From the NCBI GenBank assembly GCA_963703745.1, contig CAVPFL010000002.1, positions 1,736,001 through 1,800,000 on the forward strand: 64,000 nucleotides of DNA, written 5' to 3'. Position numbers and translations under genes: made by a program. A model generated the notes under the pieces. The model was not told the origin of the DNA. It did not search any database and saw only the letters and a program-made list of their open reading frames with translations. Within the stretch, counting starts at the first letter, position 1; the number at the start of each line of letters is the position of its first letter. Positions 52,752 to 61,473 of the stretch are shown one piece after another. Source of the stretch: AP-15 sp963703745 (GTDB lineage Bacteria > Pseudomonadota > Alphaproteobacteria > ATCC43930 > CGMCC-115725).

Positions 52752-53374
52752 GACACACTTCCAGTCAACGATCCGTCAAGACGGAAGTTAGATTGGCGCG
52801 GGTCGAGAGCGTGTTCCACCATCGATCTGGCGGAGGCGCGAGGGCTGACGGCCGTCGAGCAGCCACGTTGCTGCACGCCCCCGTCCTATCGCATGTCACA
52901 GATCGTCAAACCGAGTCGCCTCAGAAATCCCGGGGAGAGGCCGGTCTTCAATTCACCGCCGCCGGTCGGGACATAGTTGACGCCATTGCCGCGCTCGACA
53001 TGCTGTTGGCGAGTTTCGGCTGTGGCTAACGGCCCTGAAGGCGGAACGCTGACCATCAGCACTGAACGGGTCGCGGGGAAAGCGCTCCGCTACCTCCTCC
53101 AGCAGTCGTTTCGACCCACCCCATCGCAATTAGCTTAATTTCAGCGCAATAGCTCTACCGAAGATCAACGAAATTACGTAGCTTTCGTGTGGCCGTGCCT
53201 TTTGCCTGGTTGATTCGCGAACTTTATAGGCCCCGAAAATGTTCTGCTCGCCTCAGGATCTGATCGTCAACTCGCCCATTTCGCGCTGTATCCTCAGCTC
53301 GGCGCTCAACGCGACCCGAGTGTCTTTTCTCCCGTATTTTGCTCGAACTTCAAAATCCGGCGCTAACGGTCTCG
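52752..53374. other. Intergenic, no supported gene
   Basis: About 620 bp before the restriction-modification gene. A 78-codon TTG frame at 52793 has no features. The 53,090-53,330 part is AT-richer than its surroundings and probably holds the promoter of the restriction-modification gene, but no clear boxes could be assigned. Confidence 0.45.
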
Positions 53375-55382
53375 ATGCCTGACCTCTTTAACTCATTCAT
53401 CTCGAAAGCCTTCCTGCGCTCGGTATGGGCACTGGAATACGAGGCTTTCAAGGCGTCGGAAGAGGAGGCGGCCCTCACGGATCGTCTACGTCGCTGGTCT
53501 GGCCGGAGAGATCTTCGGGAGACGTTTGCCGAGGCGGCATTCATCCAAGAATTTTTCCACGATACTTGGGGATATGAGCAGACTGGCCAAGCCGGTACAG
53601 AGGCGGGCGTCTTCACGCTCTGGCCAAAATTTGCGATTGCGGGAGCCGGCGAAAGGGGCGGAACTGGCGAAGCGGACCTAGCCATCGGGTTTTTCCGGAA
53701 GGTGGCGCCGAACCCGATTCCCCAGGTGCTCTGTGAATTCAAGGACATTCGGTCTGATCTTGACGCGCCGCAACGGCGAAAGGGCAACAACAGATCGCCT
53801 GTGCGCCAATGCCTAGACTACCTAGGCTATGCGCGTCGCGGGCTGTTCCCGGCCGATCCGATCCTGCCGATTTGGGGAATCGTTACGGACATGAACGAAT
53901 TCCGCCTCTATTGGTTCGATAAGGCTCACCATCAATCGCTGCGGTTTACAATCCTCGCAACCGACCTCCTCAAGGGGCCGAGCCTTATCGCCAATACCGA
54001 GGCGGCTCGGTTCGACCGATTTCTTTTCCGAAAGGTATTTCATCGAGAAACGCTGATATCGGAGACCGGCCGATGTGCACTGCTCACGCTGATCGAGCGG
54101 CAGCGGTTTCGCGACCGGGAATTCGAGAAGAGTTTCTACGACGAATACCGGAGATTTCGGGAAAGGCTTTACGTCGAGCTCCTTAAGAGGAACGGCCCAG
54201 GGACTCCCCGTTTTCCCGGAACGAATGGTCGGTTAGTCCGGCTTGCCCAAAAAATCCTCGATCGTTGCATTTTCATCTTCTTTTGCGAGGACATGGGGCA
54301 GGCACTGGCGTTCCCTCCCAAGTTGTTTCAAGAATTTCTAATAGACCGAAGCAACGACCCCTATTTCGACCCCGACGGAACTAATATCTGGCAGGATGTC
54401 CTACGGCTCTTCGGCGCGATGAATGAAGGGCGCGCCTTCGGTGGCAAGGCAGTCAACCAGTTCAATGGCGGCCTTTTTAGCCGAGATGACGACCTTGATC
54501 GGTTGCAGGTGTCCAACTCGATATTTTGCCAGCACCTGCAAGGCTGCAATGAGGCGACCTTATACACGTATACAGAGACGCTCCTCTACCTTTGCGCCTC
54601 CTACAACTACGCGTCCGACCTCGGAGGATTCGGGGGAGGACGACCATTTGATCGAGACCCATCTAAAAGCTTGGGTCTCTACACACTAGGTCGTATTTTC
54701 GAGCAATCGATTACCGAGTTGGAAATACTCGAAGCTGAGGCCGACGGTCGCCCCTCAATCAATAAATTGAGTAAACGCAAACGGGACGGCGTCTATTACA
54801 CCCCTGAATGGGTTGTCGAACGGGTCGTTGACGAGACGCTTGGCCCGCTCCTTGCGGAAATCAAGCGTGAGTGCGGCTGGCCGCCCAACGGTGAACCTCG
54901 ACTTGAGGCGATCAATGCCTATGCGGAGCGTTTGAAGTCACTGACTGTGCTGGATCCTGCCTGCGGCTCCGGCGCTTTCCTCATTGCTGCGCTCCGCTAC
55001 CTACTCGACGCATGGCATGAGGTGGAAGGTCTCCGTCGGCAAGTCACAAGGAGCGTGGCAGCGGCAGATGATGACGCTGCACTTATCTCCGACATCCTGA
55101 AAGCAAACATCTACGGCGTCGACATCAATTCTGCTTCTGTCGAGATAGCCCAACTCGCGCTCTGGCTGCACACGGCGCGCGGCGACAAGCCTCTATCATC
55201 CCTGGATCAGAACGTCCGCGAGGGTAATAGTCTAATCAGCTGCGATTTCTTTAAGGGGCAGATCAATATCAGTCTCTATGGAGACGTTGAAAGAGAACGG
55301 GTAAACGCATTTGATTGGGAGAAGGCTTTTCCAGAGGTTCGCGAGCGGGGCGGTTTTGACGCCGTTATTGGCAATCCGCCTT

Positions 55383-55390
55383 ATGTGAAG
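55383..55390. repeat. Target-site duplication, left copy
   Basis: ATGTGAAG directly precedes the inserted element. The identical 8 bases follow the element at 55694-55701. They are the codons for V-K after NPPY. Confidence 0.9.
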
Positions 55391-55693
55391 CGTGCTCATC
55401 CGGTTAACACCCAAGGACGCCATATCTTGATCACGTCTCGGCTCGGGGGAGGCTCGGCGACCTTTGGTTCCGTACGCGGCCAATCATCCTGCGGCGGAGC
55501 ACAGGGCGGGAAACCACAAATAGGCCCTCCATGCCCTCGATCACCGCGGCTGGGGGCGCTGCCCCGGTCGTCAACATCTCGATCCGGCGGGATGGTGGCA
55601 GGAGCCAGCGACCACCGACAGCACGATATCGATGAAACGCTCCATCGAGGCCCTCAAGATTTAGTAGCTTTGGGTGTCAACCGGACAAGCATG
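55391..55693. mobile_element. 303-bp MITE-like element with terminal inverted repeats
   Basis: The left end reads CGTGCTCATCCGGTTAACAC and the right end, reversed, CATGCTTGTCCGGTTGACAC; both continue CCAA, giving about 20 matches in 24. The element is flanked by exact 8-bp duplications (ATGTGAAG). It encodes no transposase: only short frames exist. Removing it with one duplication joins NPPYVK to LQNFRRVHADMAEF in frame, so the boundaries are exact. The parent transposon is not in this window; 8-bp duplication occurs in several IS families (IS66, IS256, IS1595, ISL3 among others), and I cannot choose. Confidence 0.9.
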
Positions 55694-55701
55694 ATGTGAA
55701 G
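55694..55701. repeat. Target-site duplication, right copy
   Basis: ATGTGAAG directly follows the inserted element and is identical to 55383-55390. It contains a GTG at 55696 that could start translation of the 3' part. Confidence 0.9.
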
Positions 55702-57663
55702 CTTCAGAATTTTCGAAGGGTGCACGCGGATATGGCGGAGTTCCTTCGCGAAGGAAGGCCTGAGGTTGGGATACGACCCTACGCAAGCACGCAATCCGGA
55801 AACTTTGATCTCTACCTGCCCTTCATTGAGAAAGGTCTTACTCTCCTCAACGAGCATGGCCGGCTGGGCTATATAGCACCGAGCCTTTGGGTTACTAACG
55901 AATATGGGCAAGGACTTCGAAGCTTCATCGCCGCGGGCCGCAACTTGGACCGGTGGATCGACTTCAAATCGTATCAGGTCTTCGACGAGGCAACCAACTA
56001 CACGGCGCTGCAATTCTTCACAAAGGCACCGAACAAAACGATTCGTGTCGCAGAAGCGCCCACGGGCGATATTCCCGATGACCCGTGGGGCGGCGTCGGG
56101 CGCGCGCTCGTCTATGGCCGGCAGGAATTCGGGGAGCGTTGGCTACTCTTGACGGGTGAAGCGCGGGCATTAATCGACCGGCTCTATCAGAGCTGTAAGC
56201 GGCTCGACAATCCTAAGCACACGTCGAGCATTTTCGTCGGTATTCAGACGAGTGCGGACGCGATCTATCACCTAACGCGGCTGGGGCCGAGCCGTTACCT
56301 TTGCACCCCGAGGGGCGAACGTGCTGACCCACCCTACGAAGTGGAAATCGAAGACGCTTTAATGAAACCGCTTATCTCGGGCGCCGAGACGAAGCGTTAT
56401 GTTACGCCCGAAACTAACACGCACCTCCTTTTCCCCTATGTGATTTCCGATAATGGCGCACGCTTGATCGATAAAACTACCATGCAAAACCAGTACCGGA
56501 AGGCGTGGATGTATCTCTTGAGCTACGAGACAGTGCTTAGAGCTAGAGAAAACGGGAAAATGGACGACGACCATAACTGGTGGGGATACAACTACCCAAA
56601 AAATCTCGACAAGCAGGAGATTGTAAAGCTCGTTATACCGCGCCTTGTGAACGATTTTGCATGTAGTGTCGACGACACTGGCTCCGTCTACCTTGACAAC
56701 GTCGATGTCGGCGGCGTGGTGATCACAGACGGGGAAGAGCGGTTCTTTATCTCAGGCGTTCTAAACTCCCCTACCACAAATTTTGTCTTCAAGCGAATCT
56801 CTAAACCATTTCGCGGCGGCTATTTTTCCGCAAATAAGCAATTCATCGCGCCTTTGCCAATCCCCCCAGCGTCGCCATTTGATCGAGCCGACGTGGCAGC
56901 GAGGGCGAAGGCCCTCCAAGCAGCGCACACCGCGCGGCGCGACACGCTTGTGAAGATCCAGCGGCGGCTCTCCGCGACCCGGCAGCGCAACAAACCCGAG
57001 ACTTGGCTCTTCGCCGGGCTCAAAACAAAGCGCGAGTTGGCGGCTGCTGCGCCTGCACCGCTCGATGCCGAAGATAAGCAGAAATGGGCCGAGCAGCGCT
57101 ACAGTCTCGACCTCGCCGCCTACCACGATGCGATCAAGGTGCGGCTTCGACCCGGCGCGCCGCTTGCGGTGTCATTCGCCGATGGAGAACTGTCGTTCGC
57201 GATTGACGGTGTCCCTGTCATCGACAGAGTTTTCGTCGGCGACGCTGAGGGGGTGTTCATCGCTGCCCAATGGAGGGTCGTCGCGGCTACCTTCACAGTA
57301 ACCGAGGGCACTGAAGGCAAGAAACTTGCCGAAGCTTTACGCAAACTGGCTGTAGCTGATAACCCTGCGCTGGTACAGCAAATCATCGCGCTCGAGGGCG
57401 AACTATCGGCGCTGGACGCCAACATCGCACGTCAGGAAGCCGAGATGAACGCGCTCGTCAACCGACTGTACGGGTTAACCGAGGCTGAAAAGATACTCGT
57501 CGAAAAAGGGCTAAAGGCGTACCAGAGTGAGGAGAGGACGTCGCCACTGACTCGATCGTTGCCGCCCGGCCGTAGGCAGCGCACGCGCTACTCCGACCAG
57601 CAACTCGAGCAAATGCGCTCCGATGCGCAATCGCCTCAGCCCAATGTCGCTGAAAGCCGGTGA
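55702..57663 (+). pseudogene. Type IIG restriction-modification enzyme, 3' part
   Basis: This is the continuation of the gene at 53375. Right after the element it reads LQNFRRVHADMAEFLREGRP, then TQSGNFDLYLPFIEKGLTLL, GRLGYIAPSLWVTNEYGQGL and LDRWIDFKSYQVFDEATNYT, the standard order after NPPY in Eco57I-like enzymes. Residues further on (LISGAETKRYVTPETNTHLL; FKRISKPFRGGYFSANKQFI) form the target-recognition domain, and the end has long helices. 653 codons remain open with no further damage. With the element removed, the whole protein would be about 1325 residues. A GTG at 55696 could allow expression of this half alone. Confidence 0.9.
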
Positions 57664-57718
57664 ACCTAAGCGGATGCAATGCTGTAAAACGTGCTTTCGT
57701 GCAGCCGATAGCGAGGAC

Positions 57719-57796
57719 GCTTGGCGTTCGTTGAAGAACGGGACCGCCGGCCCTTCTACGTTGGTTGCACCCGCGCCCGCGAAGGCCTGTCGATCA
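57719..57796 (+). pseudogene. Scrap of a UvrD-like helicase (motif VI)
   Basis: The frame reads LAFVEERDRRPFYVGCTRAR and EGLSITRSEQV. This is the C-terminal helicase motif of superfamily-1 enzymes (E-E-R-R-L-F-Y-V-x-x-T-R-A-R). No start and no other motifs are attached; it ends within 40 codons. It is not from addA, which begins 3.7 kb later. It is probably the remainder of a helicase gene deleted next to the restriction-modification gene. Confidence 0.6.
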
Positions 57797-57963
57797 CCCG
57801 TTCTGAACAGGTAGTCCTCTATGTCAAGAAAATCCGAGTGTGCGCACATTTATATAAGCCAGCAGTGATCACGCCGACCGTTCCCGCATTCGTGAGGGCA
57901 CTGGAGGCGATCGCACTTGCGCGCTGATCGCAGTGGCCTTGTGGACCGTCCACTGGCGCGATA

Positions 57964-60900
57964 GTGGATCTAGTGAGCCCCAAAGTCTTCACGATCGCGC
58001 CCGAGAGGCCGTTTCTGGCGACCTTGGCGGACGGACTGCTCGGGATGACCGGGGGCGATCCGATGCGGCTGCCGCGCGTCACCATTCTGCTGCCGACCCG
58101 GCGCGCGGTGCGTGCCCTGCGTGACGCATTTCTGCGAGCCACACCAGAAGGACGGGAGGCCGGAACGCCCCTCTTGCTGCCGCGCATGCGATCGATTGGC
58201 GATCTCGATTCGGACGAACTGACCTTGGCGGACGGCGCGGCGGATAGCGAAACGTTTGGGGTGCCGCCGGCAATTCCTGAACTGCGCCGCCGCCTGCTGT
58301 TGACTCAACTGGTCATGCGGTGGGGCCAGGTGCGCGGTCAGGCCCCGTTGCTTCCGGGCCAGGCTGCTGCACTCGCCGCGAGCCTCGCCCGCTTTGTCGA
58401 CACTGTGGCAACGGAAGGTGCCAATTTCGCGCGGCTCGCCGACCTCGTTCCGCGGGACCTCGCCGCGCATTGGCAAATCGTCCACCGATTTCTTGAGATC
58501 CTGCCGAGCCAGTGGCCGCACATCCTCGCCGCCGAGGGCGCGCTCGACCCGGCCGTGCGGCGCAACCGTCTGGTCGAGCATCAGGCCGCGGCCTGGCGCC
58601 GCTCGCCTCCCAGTGACCCGGTCATCGCCGCCGGGCTCACCGGGGGCATTCCGGCGATGACCGGGCTGCTTTCGGTCGTCGCCACGCTCGACCACGGTGC
58701 GGTGATCCTGCCCGGGCTCGACCGCCGCGCCGACGACAACGAGTGGCAGGCGATCGAGCGCGACGAGGCGCATCCGCAATATCTGCTGGCGCTGTTACTA
58801 CGGGCACTCGGGGTCGCGCGGGCAGATGTGAGGGACTGGCCCCCTGCCCTCGCCCCGTCCCCTTGCCCTCTCCCCGCCCCCTCCCTAACCCTCCCCCGCT
58901 TGCGGGGGAGGGAAGGGTGGGGGCAACGCGGGGAGAGGGCGGGACCCGCGAATCCCCGGATCAAGTCCGGGGAGGAGGGTGAGGGGTTTGATGACTTCGC
59001 CGATTTGCCCCTGTTCGCCGCCGCGGCAGAGCGGCTGACGCCTCAGACCGCGGCCCTGGGCCCCCGCTTTCGCGGGGGTGACGGAAGTGGCGGGGGCGGC
59101 GAAAAGAACGGGAGTGAGGGCGCGCGGGCGCGGCGGGTGTGGCTGGTCGGCGAAGCGTTGCGGCCAGCGGCGACCAGCGACGCGTGGCTCGGCTTGCCGC
59201 CGCAGGAGGCCGACACATTTGACGGGGTCAGCCGCTTCGATTGTGCGAGCGCGCAGCAGGAGGCGGTGACGATCGCATTGTTGCTGCGCCGCAAGCTCGA
59301 GACGCCGGGGGCGACCGCGGCACTCGTCACCCCCGACCGCGAGCTCGCGCGCCGGGTTGCCGTTGAGCTGCGCCGCTGGGAGATCGAAATCGACAATTCG
59401 GCTGGCCTGCCGCTGAACCGCACGCCGCCCGGCGGCTTTCTGCGTCTCGTACTCGAGCTCGCGGAAAGCAGGCTCGCCCCGGTGCCGTTGCTCGCCGCGC
59501 TGAAGCACCCGCTCGCCGCCGGCGGGCTCGACCCGGCCATCTTTCGGCGCTTGGCGCGCCGGCTCGAGAAGGCGATCCTCGGGCCGCGCCCGGCCCCGGG
59601 CTTTGCCGGTCTCAGAGCAGCGCTGCGCGAAGAGGACACTGGGTTACACCGCTTTGTCGATCGGCTAAATGCCTGTCTCGGCCGATTGCCCGATCTGCTC
59701 GAGGCGGGTGCGGTGCCGCTCGCTCGCCTCGTGATACCCCATATCGAGGCTGCCGAGCGGCTCGCGGCGAGTGCCACCGAGGCCGGCAGCAAGCGGCTGT
59801 GGGCCGGGGAGGCCGGCGAGAGTGCCGCGCGCTTCTGCCACGAGCTGATCGACGCTGCGCGCGACTTCCCGCCGCTCTCCGGCCGCGATTATCCGGCACT
59901 GTTCGAAGCGCTCGCCGCGGGAATGGTTGTTCGCCCGGCCTTTGGCCGCCACCCTCGGCTGGCGATCTGGGGGCTCGTTGAGGCGCGCCTGCAGCAGGCC
60001 GACCTGCTCGTCCTCGGCGGGCTCAACGAAGGCAGCTGGCCGGGTTCGGCCGAGCACGACCCGTGGATGTCGCGGCCGATGCGACGCGAGTTCCGCATCG
60101 CCGTCCCCGAACGCTCGGTCGGCATCGCCGCGCATGATTTTGTCCAGGCCTTCGGGGCGCCGGAGGTGGCGCTGACCCGCGCCGCGCGGCAGGAGGGTGT
60201 GCCGACCGTGCCGTCGCGCTGGCTGTTGCGGCTCGATACGGTATTGCGCGCTACCGGATTGGGTCATGCGCTCGGGCCGGACGAGACGGTCAAGGCCGCC
60301 GCCGAGCAGATCGACGAGCCCGAACATTACCGGCCATTGCCGCCGGCCACGCCCCGCCCGCCGCTCGAAGCCCGGCCGCGCCGGCTCTCCGTGACGCAGA
60401 TCGAAATCTGGCTGCGCGACCCCTATGCGATCTACGCCCGCCACATCCTCGAGCTCAAGCCGCTGGACGAGCTCGACGCCGACCCCGGCCGTGCCGATCT
60501 CGGCATCGCGATCCACGCCGCACTCGACGAATTCGTCCACCGCTATCCGCACGAATTGCCGGCCGAGGTCGAGGCGGAATTGCTGGAGATCGGCCATGCG
60601 CATTTCGGACGAATGTTGTCGCGGCCCGGCGCTTGGGCCTTCTGGTGGCCGCGCTTCGAGCGGATCGCTCGCTGGCTCGTCGCCGAGGAGCGGATGCACC
60701 GGTCCCGGGTCGTCGAGAGCTTCACCGAGAGCGAGGGCAGTCTGACCTTGCCCGCACCCGGCGGGCCCTTCACCTTGACCGCCAAGGCCGACCGTATCGA
60801 CCGCCTCGCGGCTGGAGGTTTTCTGCTGGTCGACTACAAGACCGGCTCGCTGCCCTCGAAAACGGAGATTGGCGCGGGGTTCGCGCCGCAGCTCCCGCTC

Positions 60901-61188
60901 GAAGGGGCGATCCTGCGGGACGGCAGCTTCGCCTGCGCTACCGGTGTCCCCGCGGCGCTTGAATATTGGCGGCTGACCGGCGGGGTTCCGGTCGGGGAAC
61001 GCCGGCCGATCGGCAACGACGACCCCGGCAAGCTGATCCAATCGGTGCTCGACCGGGTCAGAGCATTGATCGATCGCTTCGACAACCCTGCGACACCTTA
61101 TCTCGCCGAGCCGGTGCCGCGCTGGGCGCCGCGCTTTTCCGACTATCGCCATCTCGAGCGGGTCGCTGCGCGAGAGGACGAGGAATGA
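57964..61188 (+). CDS. addB: Double-strand break repair nuclease subunit AddB, with palindromic insert
   Basis: A 1074-residue protein with GTG start at 57964 (or 57973). The N-terminal inactive helicase-like half has VTILLPTRRAVRALRDAFLR. The C-terminal RecB-type nuclease has LGIAIHAALDEFVHRYPHEL and LLVDYKTGSLPSK (~956-961) after LTAKADRIDRL. With addA it forms the AddAB helicase-nuclease that replaces RecBCD. Residues ~298-385 are low-complexity and coincide with GC palindromes: SLTLPRLRGREGWGQRGERA, IKSGEEGEG. Most relatives are shorter by about this amount, so these are inserted repeats kept in frame. Confidence 0.92.
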   Translation: MDLVSPKVFTIAPERPFLATLADGLLGMTGGDPMRLPRVTILLPTRRAVRALRDAFLRATPEGREAGTPLLLPRMRSIGDLDSDELTLADGAADSETFGVPPAIPELRRRLLLTQLVMRWGQVRGQAPLLPGQAAALAASLARFVDTVATEGANFARLADLVPRDLAAHWQIVHRFLEILPSQWPHILAAEGALDPAVRRNRLVEHQAAAWRRSPPSDPVIAAGLTGGIPAMTGLLSVVATLDHGAVILPGLDRRADDNEWQAIERDEAHPQYLLALLLRALGVARADVRDWPPALAPSPCPLPAPSLTLPRLRGREGWGQRGERAGPANPRIKSGEEGEGFDDFADLPLFAAAAERLTPQTAALGPRFRGGDGSGGGGEKNGSEGARARRVWLVGEALRPAATSDAWLGLPPQEADTFDGVSRFDCASAQQEAVTIALLLRRKLETPGATAALVTPDRELARRVAVELRRWEIEIDNSAGLPLNRTPPGGFLRLVLELAESRLAPVPLLAALKHPLAAGGLDPAIFRRLARRLEKAILGPRPAPGFAGLRAALREEDTGLHRFVDRLNACLGRLPDLLEAGAVPLARLVIPHIEAAERLAASATEAGSKRLWAGEAGESAARFCHELIDAARDFPPLSGRDYPALFEALAAGMVVRPAFGRHPRLAIWGLVEARLQQADLLVLGGLNEGSWPGSAEHDPWMSRPMRREFRIAVPERSVGIAAHDFVQAFGAPEVALTRAARQEGVPTVPSRWLLRLDTVLRATGLGHALGPDETVKAAAEQIDEPEHYRPLPPATPRPPLEARPRRLSVTQIEIWLRDPYAIYARHILELKPLDELDADPGRADLGIAIHAALDEFVHRYPHELPAEVEAELLEIGHAHFGRMLSRPGAWAFWWPRFERIARWLVAEERMHRSRVVESFTESEGSLTLPAPGGPFTLTAKADRIDRLAAGGFLLVDYKTGSLPSKTEIGAGFAPQLPLEGAILRDGSFACATGVPAALEYWRLTGGVPVGERRPIGNDDPGKLIQSVLDRVRALIDRFDNPATPYLAEPVPRWAPRFSDYRHLERVAAREDEE
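58866..58939. repeat. Nested GC palindrome inside addB
   Basis: CCCTCTCCCCGC (58866-58877) is inverted as GCGGGGAGAGGG (58928-58939). Between them, CCCTCCCCCGC and GCGGGGGAGGG (58889-58912) form an 11-bp stem with a TT loop. This is the cruciform layout of REP/BIME-type intergenic elements, here translated as part of AddB. Confidence 0.8.
58953..58973. repeat. Second palindrome inside addB
   Basis: TCCCCGGA-TCAAG-TCCGGGGA, 8-bp arms. It belongs to a widespread short palindrome class of GC-rich alphaproteobacteria. It lies 13 bp from the nested palindrome before it. Confidence 0.75.
59061..59078. repeat. Third palindrome inside addB
   Basis: CCCCCGC-TTTC-GCGGGGG followed by TGACGG, the same type as the intergenic element at 33139. 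It is translated as PRFRGGD in AddB. Confidence 0.7.
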
Positions 61189-61250
61189 CTCTTCTGCCTC
61201 GTCATCCGGCCCAGAAGCATGTGAAAGAATTGGCCAGGCGGTCCAGTCAC

Positions 61251-61399
61251 CTCGCCCCGCTTGCGGGGAGAGGTCGGGATCCGCGCGTCTGCGCGCGGAT
61301 GCCGGGTGAGGGGCAACGGCGCATCCCCAAAGCGCGGAGCCTCGTTCAACCTCCAAAAGGCCCCTCGCCCCTGCCCTCTCCCCGCGAGCGGGGCGAGGG
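61251..61399. repeat. REP-like palindrome cluster between addB and addA
   Basis: Three inverted repeats fill most of the 285-bp spacer. They are CTCGCCCCGC-TT-GCGGGGAGAG (61251-61272, one mismatch pair), ATCCGCGCG-TCTG-CGCGCGGAT (61279-61300), and CCCTCGCCCC (61362) against GGGGCGAGGG (61390-61399), with CCCCGC-GA-GCGGGG nested in it. They match the kind found inside addB. Such a cluster could attenuate transcription between the two subunit genes. Confidence 0.75.
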
Positions 61400-61473
61400 A
61401 GCACTTTGCGTGGGTACCGGACTTCGAGAGAGTGACGAAACGGGCCGTGCTTGCCCGCAGAAGCGAACTTGAG

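Larger units (their letters stand above)
53375..55699 (+). pseudogene. Type IIG restriction-modification enzyme, 5' part (interrupted by insertion at 55,390)
   Basis: I place the start at ATG 53375; a TTG at 53339 is also in frame. The native part runs 672 codons. It has a PD-(D/E)xK-like nuclease site (Asp101, Glu121, Lys123 in EADLAIGFF and VLCEFKDI), the adenine-methyltransferase lead-in GVYYTPEWVVERVVDETLGP, SAM motif I VLDPACGSGAFLIAAL (Asp527) and the catalytic NPPY at 667-670 (FDAVIGNPPYVK). From 55391 the frame runs into inserted DNA and adds about 100 foreign residues before a stop at 55699. Target recognition lies in the 3' part, so this piece alone should not restrict. Confidence 0.9.

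Noticed and set aside
53339..53374. TTG start 12 codons ahead of the restriction-modification ATG
   Set aside because: No ribosome site precedes it and the ATG at 53375 begins the natural helix MPDLFNSFISKAF; kept only as an alternative.
61251..61399. Repeat cluster between addB and addA considered as a CRISPR array
   Set aside because: The units are inverted palindromes of different sequence, not direct repeats with equal spacers.
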